DNA of 64,000 nucleotides from Sulfitobacter sp. SK012 (GCF_003352085.1 NZ_CP025804.1:4650001-4714000); one strand, 5' to 3'; numbered from the stretch's first letter, positions 45,740 to 55,117 are shown. Numbers and translations are program-made. Notes: generated by a model not told the origin, from the sequence alone.

Positions 45740-46851
45740 TATGGCACAATGCGGGTTTCTGTTTCAGGATCAAACGCCACAGCTTTTTCCATGTTCACAG
45801 CAAAATTGAATTCCGCGCCGGCTTTGACTTCGGCATCTGAGCGCATGCGTGCAATCACGTCTTTACCGCCCATGGTCATGGTTACAAACGTGTCAGAGCC
45901 CGCTGGTTCAGTTACGATGATCTGGTTAGTCATATAGGCGATATTGGACGATTTACGATCTGCGGCGTCCTCGTCCGTGATCGTTTCAGGGCGGATCCCA
46001 AGTAGAATATCCTTACCCGCCCAATCGGCCATGTTATCCTGACTAAAGGGCAACGACGTGATCGTCCCGTCGTGCAGCGCCAAGTGCGCCACAGGCCTTC
46101 CGTTTTCCAATGCGACTTTCGCAGGCAAAACGTTCATCGCAGGCGAACCCATGAAGGTTGCCACAAATATATTTGCAGGCGTATCGTAGATTTCCTGCGG
46201 CGTGCCCAACTGTTGAACGTAGCCGCCATTCATCACCGCGATGCGTGTCGAAAGCGTCATCGCCTCAATCTGATCGTGGGTCACATATACAATTGTCGTA
46301 CCAAGTTTTTGGTGTAGCTTCTTAATCTCGGTGCGCATGTCGACACGCAGCTTGGCGTCGAGGTTCGACAGAGGTTCGTCAAATAGGAAAACATCAGGAT
46401 CGCGCACCAGCGCACGGCCCATCGCAACCCGTTGTCTCTGTCCGCCGGACAAGGCACCCGGCTTGCGGTCGAGCAATTGTTCAATTTGCAAAAGTTTGGC
46501 TACGTCATTCATTGCCTTTTCACGCACGGGTTTAGGTGTGCCGTGCATTTCAAGCCCGAACGTGATGTTCTTGCCCACCGTCATATTGGGGTAAAGAGCG
46601 TAGGATTGAAAAACCATCGCAATATTGCGCTTGGACGCGTGGACCCCGTTCATCGTAGCATTCTTGATACGGATTTCGCCGCTGGTGATTTCCTCCAGCC
46701 CGGCAATCATGTTCAGCAGCGTAGATTTACCGCATCCGGACGGACCAACCAGAACCAGAAATTCACCTTCTTCAATCGAAATGTCGATCTTATGAAGAAC
46801 CTCGACTGAGCCATAAGATTTGGTCGTGTTGTCGATATCAAGAAAGCCCAT
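45739..46851 (-). CDS. ABC sugar transporter ATP-binding protein (MalK/UgpC type)
   Basis: 370 residues. Walker A GPSGCGKST at 36-44, Q-loop VFQSYALYPNMT, signature LSGGQRQR, Walker B FLFDEPLSNLD, H-loop VTHDQIEAMT, then the regulatory/TOBE domain with LLGIRPETI. This is the carbohydrate-importer subfamily. GGAG lies 10 bases before ATG 46851. It follows the remnant of a second binding-protein gene in the operon. Confidence 0.93.
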   Translation of the reverse strand: MGFLDIDNTTKSYGSVEVLHKIDISIEEGEFLVLVGPSGCGKSTLLNMIAGLEEITSGEIRIKNATMNGVHASKRNIAMVFQSYALYPNMTVGKNITFGLEMHGTPKPVREKAMNDVAKLLQIEQLLDRKPGALSGGQRQRVAMGRALVRDPDVFLFDEPLSNLDAKLRVDMRTEIKKLHQKLGTTIVYVTHDQIEAMTLSTRIAVMNGGYVQQLGTPQEIYDTPANIFVATFMGSPAMNVLPAKVALENGRPVAHLALHDGTITSLPFSQDNMADWAGKDILLGIRPETITDEDAADRKSSNIAYMTNQIIVTEPAGSDTFVTMTMGGKDVIARMRSDAEVKAGAEFNFAVNMEKAVAFDPETETRIVP

Positions 46852-46854
46852 TTG

Positions 46855-47065
46855 CTTTGCTCCTTAGTTGCGGGGCGTGAGCGTTGAACTCTTCCCATGT
46901 CGTCGGGTTGCCTGCTCCGCTTTGCGCGAATGCTGGTTTCGAGGTCCAAATAATACCCGCGCTGTGGACGGTCGGAGGAACGACACCATAGATCCCATCG
47001 GTCTTGTCAAAACCCACAGCCGTTTGCGGTGGGGCACTCTCCCACCCTTTGGCGCATCTATTCAT
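46855..47065 (-). pseudogene. Fragment of a sugar-binding-protein gene inside the operon
   Basis: About 70 residues readable between the permease and ATPase genes. KTDGIYGVVPPTVHS, IIWTSKPAFAQSG and NPTTWEEFNAHAPQLRSK line up with [27 protein letters not shown] and [16 protein letters not shown] of the intact binding protein at 49025-50275. Both ends are missing. The similarity is about one in three to one in two over the aligned pieces and is not identity, so it is the remnant of a different, related gene. The short stretch 47066-47165 is not assignable. Confidence 0.65.
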
Positions 47066-47165
47066 TTGTGTTGTTCCCCATGCGTTGAGGTCGGATCACA
47101 CACCGACGTTTGATGATTTCGATAAGGCGAGAAGCCGGCAGGCTTTGGTCTTCAACCAACATGAC

Positions 47166-48047
47166 TTAGCCCTTCACTGACCCAGCCATCAGACCACGCA
47201 CGAAGTAACGGCCCGCGACGATGTAGACGAGGAGCGTGGGCGTTGCTGCCAATATCGCTCCGGCAAAGTGGACGTTGTATTCTTTCACACCATGAGAGGC
47301 CTGGACCAAGTTGTTCAGCGCGACCGTCATTGGCTGACTGGTGGCCCCCGCAAAGGACGCGCCAAACAGAAAATCGTTCCAGATGTTGGTGAACTGCCAG
47401 ATGATTGAAACGACCGCGATCGGCCCTGACGAAGGCAGCAGAATACGCCAGAAAATCTGGAAGAAACCCGCTCCGTCAATCTGTGCAGCCCGCACCAGTT
47501 CGGTCGGGAAAACGGCATAGTAGTTGCGGAAATAGAGCGTCGTGAACCCGATCCCGTAAACCACATGTACCAGAACCAAACCACTGGTAGACCCCGCCAT
47601 ACCCATCAATCCCAGCATCCGCGCCATCGGGATCAGGACAATTTGGAACGGAATAAAGCAAGCAAACAGCATCAATCCAAACAAGATGGTGTCATACTTG
47701 AACCGCCATTTTGTCAGCACATAACCATTCAGCGCACCCAAAATTGTCGAGATCGCAACAGCAGGCACGACCATCTTGATTGAGTTCCAAAAATACGGCG
47801 ACAGGCCAGTTGGCTCTACCCCGATCTGGGCAGACGACCATGCTTTAACCCACGGTTCGAATGTAAGAACTTTAGGTAGGTTCATCATCCCTCCACCGGT
47901 GATTTCATCCAGTGGTTTGACCGAGTTCACGAGCATCACATAAAGCGGCAACATGTAGAACAGGGCGAACAACAATAGCACCAGATAGATCAAAACGCGT
48001 ACGGCGCGCCCGGTCCGGATTGCGGTATCTTGAGTAGCGACAGACAT
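47166..48047 (-). CDS. ABC sugar transporter permease (MalG type)
   Basis: 293 residues, six membrane segments. The second-permease type with RAAQIDGAGFFQIFWRI as the EAA loop and FTNIWNDFLFGASFAG. N-terminal PLYVMLVNSVKPLDEI is typical of carbohydrate uptake permeases CUT1. Its start shares one base with the stop of the partner permease. Confidence 0.93.
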   Translation of the reverse strand: MSVATQDTAIRTGRAVRVLIYLVLLLFALFYMLPLYVMLVNSVKPLDEITGGGMMNLPKVLTFEPWVKAWSSAQIGVEPTGLSPYFWNSIKMVVPAVAISTILGALNGYVLTKWRFKYDTILFGLMLFACFIPFQIVLIPMARMLGLMGMAGSTSGLVLVHVVYGIGFTTLYFRNYYAVFPTELVRAAQIDGAGFFQIFWRILLPSSGPIAVVSIIWQFTNIWNDFLFGASFAGATSQPMTVALNNLVQASHGVKEYNVHFAGAILAATPTLLVYIVAGRYFVRGLMAGSVKG

Positions 48048-48940
48048 TATTTTTTCTCCCGCAGTTCGGCATAAAGATAGGGGATCATGATTGCAGCGAT
48101 CGTCATCAGCATTATCGTCGCTGATGCCGCACCAATGCCCATTTGATTGCGTGTAAACGTGTATGAGTACATGAACGTCGCGGGCAGTTCCGTCGCCCGT
48201 CCCGGACCGCCGCCCGTCAGGGCGATGACTAGGTCAAAGGTCTTGATCGCCAAGTGGCTCAGGATAACAAAAGCGGACAAAAAAGCGGGGCGTAACTGCG
48301 GAATGATAATCCGGCGATAAAGGTTCCAATTTGAGGCACCGTCCATTTGTGCCGCCTTCAGAATTTCGTTGTCGATCCCGCGCAGCCCCGCAAGGAACAT
48401 CGCCATAACAAACCCACTGGTCTGCCAAACGGCGGCAAGTACCACTGTGTAGATCGCAAAGTCGCTATTTTTGATCCAGTCAAATTCGAAGCTGGTCCAG
48501 CCCCAACTTTGCATTACGTTTTCCAAACCAATTCCGGGATCTAGGAACCATTTCCACGCTGTACCTGTGACGATGAAACTGAGCGCCATTGGATATAGGT
48601 AAATTGTGCGCAGCATCCCCTCAGCGCGAATTTTCTGGTCCAGAAAGATCGCAAGCCCAAGGCCTAAGACCGTGCAGATTCCGATATAAAGAAAGGCAAA
48701 AATGCCCATGTTTTTGATAGAAGTTTCCCAATGGCTCAATCGCCAAAGTTTGGAATAATTTTCAAAACCTACCCAACCGTAGGATGGCAAAAGGCGGCTA
48801 TCCGTAAACGATAGATACACTGAAAAGATGATGAACCCGTAGACGAAAACCAGCATCAACGCCACCGTAGGCGATAACACTAATTTGGGTAGCCACATCT
48901 GAAGCCGTGTTTTGAAATCGGCGTTGGCGTGCAGTGCCAT
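48047..48940 (-). CDS. ABC sugar transporter permease (MalF type)
   Basis: 297 residues, six membrane segments. The first-permease type has LSFTDSRLLPSYGWVGFEN and an EAA loop LKAAQMDGASNWNLYRRI, then ALTGGGPGRATELPATFMY. It forms the CUT1 channel with the MalG-type permease. A hairpin lies between this gene and the binding-protein gene upstream. Confidence 0.93.
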   Translation of the reverse strand: MALHANADFKTRLQMWLPKLVLSPTVALMLVFVYGFIIFSVYLSFTDSRLLPSYGWVGFENYSKLWRLSHWETSIKNMGIFAFLYIGICTVLGLGLAIFLDQKIRAEGMLRTIYLYPMALSFIVTGTAWKWFLDPGIGLENVMQSWGWTSFEFDWIKNSDFAIYTVVLAAVWQTSGFVMAMFLAGLRGIDNEILKAAQMDGASNWNLYRRIIIPQLRPAFLSAFVILSHLAIKTFDLVIALTGGGPGRATELPATFMYSYTFTRNQMGIGAASATIMLMTIAAIMIPYLYAELREKK

Positions 48941-48985
48941 GACGCCACCTCCTCACATTGAAGCCGTTGAGTTTGATACCCAAGG

Positions 48986-49016
48986 TAACAGGGCGACGAC
49001 ATGCGCCGCCCTGTTA
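48986..49016 (-). terminator. Intercistronic hairpin after the sugar-binding-protein gene
   Basis: TAACAGGGCG and CGCCCTGTTA form a perfect 10-bp stem with an 11-nt loop, just after the binding-protein stop (49025) and 46 bp before the permease start. No U-run follows. The position fits an mRNA-stabilising or partly terminating hairpin that sets binding-protein excess. Confidence 0.65.
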
Positions 49017-49024
49017 AAGTTAGG

Positions 49025-50275
49025 TTACTTTGCGATCGACACTGCGTCGACAAGCTCTGCCGCTGCAGTTGCGCTGTCGTACTCACCGTTAAAGTGCGCG
49101 GTGACGACGTCAAATACCGCATTCTTGACCGATGCAGGGTTTGCGTGACCGTGTGCTAGCGAACCGACCAGGTTGTCGGATGCCGCAGCAGCAGCCAGAT
49201 CGGCCATGCCTTGCTTGCCGCAATTATCGAAGGCTTCGTCAGACACATCTGTACGTGCCGGAACCGACCCTTTGACGACATTGAATGCAGACTGGAATGA
49301 CGGTGACAGGATGGCGGAAGCCAATGCTGCCTGCTCGGCGGAGACATTACCGCTTTGGTCAAACATCATGAACTGGTCAGCGTTGAATGTGACTTGATCC
49401 TGCGTGCCGGGGAAACGGAAGCAAAGGAAATCTTCACCAGGAACTTTGCCTGCATTCAAGAATTCGCCCTTAGCCCAGTCGCCCATCATCTGGAAACCAG
49501 CCTCGCCGTTGATGACCATTGCTGTTGCAAGGTTCCAGTCACGACCTGAGAAGTTGTCATCGACGTTGGCGCGAATTACAGTCATCCGGTCGAATGCTTC
49601 GACCATGGCATCACCACCAAGCACGCTTTCATCAAGATCGATGAAGGCTGCACGATAGCCATCAATTCCAAGCACGGACATTGCGACCGCATCAAATACG
49701 GTTGTGTCCTGCCAAGCCTGACCACCGTGGGCGATTGGCGTGATGCCAGCAGCCTTAAGTGTTTCAAGCGCGGCAGTGAACTCTTCCCATGTTGACGGTG
49801 CTGCAATGCCATTGGCATCAAGAACCGCTTTGTTCGCCCAAACCCAGTTGGTTGAGTGAACGTTCACAGGAGCAGCCACCCACTTGCCGTCAACCTTTGC
49901 AAACTGCTGCAGTGCTGCTGGAACAACTGCATCCCAGCCTTCTTTTTCGGCCACATCATTGAGGTTTGCCAGCGATCCCTGTTTTGCCCAGTCAATAATG
50001 TCAAAGCCAAGGCCCTGTACCGCCGTCGGTGCGTTGCCTGCTGTGACACGAGCGCGCAGAACGGTCATCGCTTGCTCACCGCCGCCGCCAGCAACTGGCA
50101 TGTCTACCCAACCAATGCCTTGGCCATTGAGGTCCTCTTTGAGAACATTCAGAGCAGCGGCTTCGCCACCTGAAGTCCACCAGTGCAGGACTTCAACATC
50201 TTCGGCGTAAGCGGTTGTCGCACTCACGGCCATTGCCAGAGCAATTGCTGTCTTTGTATTTAGAAACGAACGCAT
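49025..50275 (-). CDS. Sugar ABC transporter substrate-binding protein (GtsA-like)
   Basis: 416 residues. ATG 50275 follows GGGAGGAAA and gives a Sec signal peptide ([20 protein letters not shown], cleavage near residue 23). Mature start [19 protein letters not shown] and the [17 protein letters not shown] block are typical of glucose/mannose or glucoside binding proteins of the CUT1 family. It feeds the two permeases and ATPase downstream. The presence of a sugar importer indicates that the pathway substrate is a sugar or glycoside. Confidence 0.92.
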   Translation of the reverse strand: MRSFLNTKTAIALAMAVSATTAYAEDVEVLHWWTSGGEAAALNVLKEDLNGQGIGWVDMPVAGGGGEQAMTVLRARVTAGNAPTAVQGLGFDIIDWAKQGSLANLNDVAEKEGWDAVVPAALQQFAKVDGKWVAAPVNVHSTNWVWANKAVLDANGIAAPSTWEEFTAALETLKAAGITPIAHGGQAWQDTTVFDAVAMSVLGIDGYRAAFIDLDESVLGGDAMVEAFDRMTVIRANVDDNFSGRDWNLATAMVINGEAGFQMMGDWAKGEFLNAGKVPGEDFLCFRFPGTQDQVTFNADQFMMFDQSGNVSAEQAALASAILSPSFQSAFNVVKGSVPARTDVSDEAFDNCGKQGMADLAAAAASDNLVGSLAHGHANPASVKNAVFDVVTAHFNGEYDSATAAAELVDAVSIAK

Positions 50276-50316
50276 AGGTTTCCTCCCGGTTTGCGTTAAG
50301 TAAATACCAGCCCGTG

Positions 50317-51837
50317 TTAGGTGCTGGCTTGAACCCAAGGTGCCCGGCTGCGCCCTATACGCATCACCAGTGATTTCACCTCAAGGAATTCGTCATATCC
50401 ATAGCTGCCGATTTCGCGGCCCTGGCCTGATTGCTTAACCCCACCAAATGCAAGCTCAGGGTAGCCATCCATCCAAGTATTGGTCCAAACTGTCCCAGCT
50501 TGCGCTCTGCGGGCAAATTCCAGACAGGTGTGCATGTTTTCACTCCAGACACCGGCAGACAACCCAAATTCGCTGTCATTTGTCAGGGCAATCGCCTCGT
50601 CTAAGGTGCGGAAAGTGAGCACCGACAAAACCGGACCAAAAACTTCTTCGCGGGCAATGGCCATATCTGGTCGCACCCCGCTAATGATGGTTGGCTGGTA
50701 GAACTGATGACCGAGCCCTTCGACCGGCATAACTCCCCCACCAAGTTCCAGAGTGGCACCTTCGGCGATGGCGGCTTGTACATATGCGTCGATCTTCGCG
50801 TTGTGTTCAGGCGTTACAATCGCACCCACCTGCGTTTCGGGGTCTAAAGGGTCACCAAATTTAACCAGTTTGGACAGTGCAACCACTCTCGCGACAAAGC
50901 TCTCAGCGATATCTTCATGGACGATGATCCGGCTGGACGAATTACAGCACTGACCGACATTGAAATAGACGCCAAATGTCACTGCATCGGCGGCACTTTC
51001 CAGATCAGCGTCTGGGAAGATTACCTGCGGGTTCTTACCGCCCAGTTCGAGCGCAACCTTTTTGAGCGTCCCTGAAGAGGCTTGCGTTATGAGTTTGCCC
51101 ACACCTGTCGAGCCGGTGAACGTTACCATATCCACATCATCATGCGACGACATCACGCTGCCGACCGGATCGCCGTAGCCCAACACGATATTGCAAACAC
51201 CTGCGGGAAGCCCGGCCTCTAGCAGCAACTCTCCCATCATCACAGTCGAAGAAGGCGTCATCTCGGAGGGTTTGACCACAACGGTACACCCAGCGGCCAA
51301 CGCAAAGGGTAGCTTTTGACTAAGGATCCAAAAGGGGAAGTTCCAAGGCGTGATGATCGAGACCACCCCGATCGGTTCCTTCAACACAACACCCAGCATG
51401 TCTTCACCAAGTGTGTTGTGGCTATCTCCGTGCGACGTGCGCGCCAAAGATGCAGCATAACGCCAAAGGTCAGCCGCACCGCCGACTTCGCCTCGGGACT
51501 GGCTGATGGGCTTGCCGCTTTCCAAGGTTTCCAGAACCACAATGCGTTCTACATTTGCTTCGATAAGATCGGCAATTTTTAGTAGAACACTCGCGCGAGC
51601 TTTGCCTGAAAGACGGCTCCAAATGCCCGCGTCAAACGCGCGGCGCGCAGCAGCGATAGCGGCATTTGCTTCCACCTTTCCGCCGCACGCCGATGTGCTA
51701 ACCACAACCCCATGGGAGGGGGAGATGCGGTCAAATGTCTCTGTGCTTTGTATCCAGACGCCATCAATCAAATGCCTACCTTTAAAAATAGGCGGTAAAT
51801 CGAAGTCGATAGCGGCGTTAATTGTAAGATCTTTCAT
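50317..51837 (-). CDS. NAD(P)-dependent aldehyde dehydrogenase
   Basis: 506 residues. ATG 51837 lies 4 bp after the hydratase stop; a longer frame overlaps that gene. ALDH superfamily marks: PWNFP with N166, K189 in VVVKPSE, E264 in LELGGKNP and the nucleophile C298 in GQCC. Resembles betaine-aldehyde/gamma-aminobutyraldehyde-type enzymes, but the aldehyde here is unknown. As third gene of the operon it could oxidise an aldehyde produced by the GMC enzymes to the acid taken by the CoA-transferase. Confidence 0.92.
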   Translation of the reverse strand: MKDLTINAAIDFDLPPIFKGRHLIDGVWIQSTETFDRISPSHGVVVSTSACGGKVEANAAIAAARRAFDAGIWSRLSGKARASVLLKIADLIEANVERIVVLETLESGKPISQSRGEVGGAADLWRYAASLARTSHGDSHNTLGEDMLGVVLKEPIGVVSIITPWNFPFWILSQKLPFALAAGCTVVVKPSEMTPSSTVMMGELLLEAGLPAGVCNIVLGYGDPVGSVMSSHDDVDMVTFTGSTGVGKLITQASSGTLKKVALELGGKNPQVIFPDADLESAADAVTFGVYFNVGQCCNSSSRIIVHEDIAESFVARVVALSKLVKFGDPLDPETQVGAIVTPEHNAKIDAYVQAAIAEGATLELGGGVMPVEGLGHQFYQPTIISGVRPDMAIAREEVFGPVLSVLTFRTLDEAIALTNDSEFGLSAGVWSENMHTCLEFARRAQAGTVWTNTWMDGYPELAFGGVKQSGQGREIGSYGYDEFLEVKSLVMRIGRSRAPWVQAST

Positions 51838-51841
51838 AAGC

Positions 51842-52609
51842 TCATTGCCCGTCAAATTTTGGAGAACGTTTTTCGAGAAAAGCCTGAACGCCTTCATCGC
51901 GGTCTGCACTTGCAGCAGCTGCAGCACTGCCTAAGACCTCAATCGCGGCCGCGCGATCTTCGCCAACTGCACCATGGATCATTGCTTTGGCCAGTTCAGT
52001 TGCGCGCGGAGAGACCGCGCCAAGGGATCCCGCAATGTCGTAGGCTGAGGACGAGGGATCGTCAGAAAGCTCGGCTACAAAGCCAAGTTGTAACGCCCGC
52101 TCCGCAGTTATCTGGTGCCCAAAAAGCGCCATTTCTTTGACAACAGGTTCGGGCAGCAGGCGGGCAAGGCGTTGTGTTCCTGACCAGCCGGGAACGATTC
52201 CAATCTTCGCTTCCGGCAGGGCCAGCCGTGCCTTGGCTGAAAGCACACGCAAATCGCAGCATGCCGCAAGCTCTAACCCACCTCCGAATGCGTGACCGTT
52301 AAGAGCACCAATGGTCGGCTTGCTAAACCGCGCAAGGCGGTCAAAAACTCGGTGCCCGTCACGCACCCAAAAACGTGCGAATTCTGCAGGGCTCAACCCG
52401 CCCCACTCTGCGATGTCGGCACCGCAACAGAATGCCTTTTCTCCGGCACCCGTAAGGATGACACAGCGAACTTCGTTTTGATGCTCTATCTCAGTCAGAT
52501 AAGCCTCGAGCTGTCGCAGCATCCCTGTCGTTAGAGCATTCAACTTGCCTTCATTTGATAGTGTGAGAACGGCGGCATTGCCTTCATATTTCCGAGTTAC
52601 TTCACTCAT
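51842..52609 (-). CDS. Enoyl-CoA hydratase/isomerase family protein
   Basis: 255 residues, crotonase fold. Oxyanion-hole blocks are AFCCGADIAEW and NGHAFGGGLELAACCD; the region LPEAKIGIVPGWSGTQRLARL carries one of the usual catalytic Glu positions. Members hydrate, isomerise or hydrolyse CoA thioesters. ATGA overlap with the CoA-transferase gene shows they act together, so a CoA ester is an intermediate of this locus. Confidence 0.9.
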   Translation of the reverse strand: MSEVTRKYEGNAAVLTLSNEGKLNALTTGMLRQLEAYLTEIEHQNEVRCVILTGAGEKAFCCGADIAEWGGLSPAEFARFWVRDGHRVFDRLARFSKPTIGALNGHAFGGGLELAACCDLRVLSAKARLALPEAKIGIVPGWSGTQRLARLLPEPVVKEMALFGHQITAERALQLGFVAELSDDPSSSAYDIAGSLGAVSPRATELAKAMIHGAVGEDRAAAIEVLGSAAAAASADRDEGVQAFLEKRSPKFDGQ

Positions 52610-54177
52610 AGCTTCAACCCCATCGGAGCTCTGCTCAATAAGGCCTTGGGCATTTGAACTGCGTTTTCGGCAACCTGAACACGTCCACCTGAAGGTCCAA
52701 CGATATGTTCCTGCGGATCAATGCCCGGCATGATCTCTGTTGCGATGAGGCCGTTGTCAGTTGAACGGATCACGCAGCGCTCAGTTACATAAATGACGTT
52801 TTGCCCCTGCTCACGCGCGCGACGACCAGAGAAGGTCACATGTTCGACCTCATCTACCATCTTTGTGAACTTGCCGGGTGCAGATATTTTGATCCCGTCC
52901 TCGTCCAGGTCAATTTTTGCACCTGCTTCAAACCAACCAGAGAAAACAATATTCTTGGCACGGGACGTAATATCGACAAACCCGCCACAACCAGCTGTCA
53001 GATAGGGTTTTTTGCTTAGCTTTGACACGTTCACATTGCCTTGGACATCGACCTCCATGAACGACAGGAATGAGATATCAAACCCCCCGCCCTGGAAGTA
53101 GATAAATTGCTGTGGGGCTGGCACGAACGCGTCCGCATTAGAAGCACAACCAAAGGCAAACCCTGTCAGGGGCACGCCACCTACGGCACCTTGTTCAATC
53201 GCCCAAGTCACGGCATCCGGGTGACCTTCTTCGAGTAAGACACGTGGTACCATGGCACTAATGCCAAAGCCCAAATTGGCGGTCATACCACGCCGCAACT
53301 CTTGCGCTGCGCGTCGCGCTATTACTTTCTCAATACCGTGTTCGGCGTGGCTGAAGCTATCCCATGGACGCATTACTTCGCCCGAAATAGCCGGATCATA
53401 GTCGGTTTGCGTTGTCTGCTTTTGGTCTGAATCGATTACCACACAGTCCACAAGATGCCCCGGCACCCGCACATCATGGGGGCGCAGACTGCCGTTAGCC
53501 GTAACCCGTTTGACCTGCGCAATAACCAGCCCGCCGTTGTTGCGCACGCATATGGCCTGCTCTAGCCCGCCAAGATATGCGCCCTCTTGCTCATAGGTGA
53601 GGTTACCGCGTTCGTCGGCAGTTGTGGCGCGGATTATTGCGACATTTGGGATGATATTTGGGAAATGCAGCCAAGTGTCGCCCCCAAATTCGATGCGGTT
53701 TACGATTGAAACCCCGGCCCCTTTGTCATTCATAGCGCAGCCCTGTAGCTGCGGATCAACAAATGTATCAAGCCCCACTTTGGTTAGAACACCGGGCCTA
53801 TGCGCAGCGGCTTCTCTGTGCATGTCGAACATAATGCCGGAGGGCACATTGTAGGCTGCCACACGGTTCTCGGCGATCATTTTCCAAATCTCGGGCATTT
53901 CAACATTGGATGGGCCGGACGGGTACGAGCCCGCTAAGACACGGCTTAGCAACCCATCTTTGGCAATATGATCCATACCTTTGACACCGTAGACATCCCC
54001 AGCGGCAATTGGGTGCAACGACGTGATATTTTGCGGGTGGCCGTCGCGGTCGAACCGGTCACCAATTGCCTTGAGGACAGCATCCGGACAACCAAGCGTC
54101 GAAGACGACGAGACAGACACAATGGCACCGTCTGGAATGCGGTCTGCCGCTTGGCTGGCATCGGCAACTTTGGTCAT
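52606..54177 (-). CDS. Acyl-CoA:acetate/3-ketoacid (propionate-type) CoA-transferase
   Basis: 523 residues, alpha and beta halves fused as in propionate CoA-transferase. The catalytic glutamate is E328 in EQGAVGG. SPSGPSN-like YPSGPSNVEMPEI and FQGGGFDISFLSFMEVD are family blocks. It activates a carboxylic acid by CoA exchange. First annotated enzyme of the long operon. ATG 54177 has no good ribosome binding site of its own but overlaps the stop of a 27-codon upstream ORF, which suggests coupled translation. Confidence 0.9.
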   Translation of the reverse strand: MTKVADASQAADRIPDGAIVSVSSSSTLGCPDAVLKAIGDRFDRDGHPQNITSLHPIAAGDVYGVKGMDHIAKDGLLSRVLAGSYPSGPSNVEMPEIWKMIAENRVAAYNVPSGIMFDMHREAAAHRPGVLTKVGLDTFVDPQLQGCAMNDKGAGVSIVNRIEFGGDTWLHFPNIIPNVAIIRATTADERGNLTYEQEGAYLGGLEQAICVRNNGGLVIAQVKRVTANGSLRPHDVRVPGHLVDCVVIDSDQKQTTQTDYDPAISGEVMRPWDSFSHAEHGIEKVIARRAAQELRRGMTANLGFGISAMVPRVLLEEGHPDAVTWAIEQGAVGGVPLTGFAFGCASNADAFVPAPQQFIYFQGGGFDISFLSFMEVDVQGNVNVSKLSKKPYLTAGCGGFVDITSRAKNIVFSGWFEAGAKIDLDEDGIKISAPGKFTKMVDEVEHVTFSGRRAREQGQNVIYVTERCVIRSTDNGLIATEIMPGIDPQEHIVGPSGGRVQVAENAVQMPKALLSRAPMGLKL

Positions 54178-54257
54178 GCGGATACTTTACGGTTAACGCA
54201 GGTCATTTGAACCTGTTGCACCGCGACAATGCTGGTCGTGACTAAAATCCAACGCAT
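54174..54257 (-). CDS. 27-codon upstream ORF, possible leader peptide
   Basis: ATG 54257 stands 4 bases after GGGGGAAG, the best ribosome binding site in this leader. The ORF encodes MRWILVTTSIVAVQQVQMT and eight more residues, then ends in an ATGA overlap with the CoA-transferase start. It lies between the two operators and the first enzyme gene. No homologue is recognised. It may exist mainly to deliver ribosomes to the CoA-transferase start. Confidence 0.5.
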   Translation of the reverse strand: MRWILVTTSIVAVQQVQMTCVNRKVSA

Positions 54258-54274
54258 GACTTCCCCCATCCACA

Positions 54275-54290
54275 TATGGAACGTTCCATA
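54275..54290. promoter_or_regulatory. LacI-type operator palindrome (promoter-distal)
   Basis: TATGGAACGTTCCATA, a perfect 16-bp palindrome. Its centre is 22 bp from that of the second site, about two helical turns, so dimers would lie on the same face. It covers the predicted transcription start region of the operon. Confidence 0.85.
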
Positions 54291-54291
54291 C

Positions 54292-54320
54292 TTCATATTG
54301 GAACGTTCCAAAATTTACAA
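54292..54320 (-). promoter_or_regulatory. Predicted main promoter of the catabolic operon
   Basis: On the minus strand TTGTAA (54315-54320) and TATGAA (54292-54297) are spaced by exactly 17 bases. The spacer is largely occupied by one operator, and the second operator follows the -10. This is the standard layout of a tightly repressed sigma-70 promoter. Confidence 0.65.
54298..54311. promoter_or_regulatory. LacI-type operator palindrome (in the promoter spacer)
   Basis: TTGGAACGTTCCAA, identical over 14 bp to the site at 41204-41217. It lies directly next to the -10 hexamer inside the 17-bp spacer of the predicted promoter. Confidence 0.85.
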
Positions 54321-54359
54321 GTTGTTCGTTAAATTTTGTGCGACCGATAGAGAAAGTTC

Positions 54360-54758
54360 CTAATTTATAACGGTTAGGCATTGATAGAGCTCAAGTGGTA
54401 ACCCGTCAGGATCAGCAAAGAACGTAAACTTGGCACCCGTCAGCGAGTCGACGCGGATATCTTCGACAACTACTTGATGAGATCGTAAGTGCTCAACTGT
54501 CGCATCCAGATTTGACACCCGAAATGCTAAATGTCGCAATCCGCAGGCTTCAGGGCGCGAGGGGCGCTCTGTCGGATTTGGGAACGAAAACAATTCAAGT
54601 TGCCCACCCCCGGGGACTTGCAAATCGAGTTTCCAAGAACCGCGTTCTTTGCGGTAAGTTTCTGCAATCACTTCAAGGCCAAGAACCTTGGTGTAGAAAC
54701 GCTTCGAAGCGTCGTAATCGCTGGCAATCAAAGCGACGTGGTGAAGACCTTCAAACAT
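54360..54758 (-). CDS. VOC/glyoxalase-family protein (YaeR type)
   Basis: 132 residues, two beta-alpha-beta-beta-beta modules. Metal-ligand positions are suggested by GLHHVALIASDYDAS (His), LELFSFP (Glu), LRHLAFRV (His) and LPLELYQ (Glu). This arrangement fits the YaeR/glyoxalase-I-like subgroup; the substrate is unknown. It is upstream of the operators, so it is not part of the LacI-regulated unit unless read-through occurs. Confidence 0.85.
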   Translation of the reverse strand: MFEGLHHVALIASDYDASKRFYTKVLGLEVIAETYRKERGSWKLDLQVPGGGQLELFSFPNPTERPSRPEACGLRHLAFRVSNLDATVEHLRSHQVVVEDIRVDSLTGAKFTFFADPDGLPLELYQCLTVIN

Positions 54759-55117
54759 TTACTCAAATCCTGGCAGACGTAGTTCATTTGCTGCTAGCTT
54801 CCGAAAGCAGTCCGAACACCGACAATTGCATAGTCGAAGATGATGAACAATTTATCATAGGTAGCCGCGTTTGTTGCTCTAAATAAAACGTCCGAACGGG
54901 TCAGCTGGATTGGCGTCGTTTCGGCCTTGGCAATGCTGTCCTGAAAAAGCGAAAGAAGTCCTTGGGATTCGTTTCATGCAACATCCGAACACACCGAAAA
55001 AAACCATCAACCAGATGAGCCAAACACTATCGTAGCTTGGGTGGTTCATGGCCCTAATAGTTCGGCCGTGTATCGGCAGGCAGATAGGAGTCAGAAAACT
55101 TCAAATCAATGAGCACC
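54759..55117. other. Gap between the VOC gene and ccoS
   Basis: About 360 bp. Open frames here are short and lack ribosome binding sites or recognisable families. It should contain the promoter of the VOC gene and the end of the cco transcript, but no clear terminator hairpin with a U-run was seen. Confidence 0.4.

Noticed and set aside
47066..47162. Short frame beginning MLVEDQSLPASR next to the binding-protein remnant.
   Set aside because: Too short, no recognisable family and no ribosome binding site.
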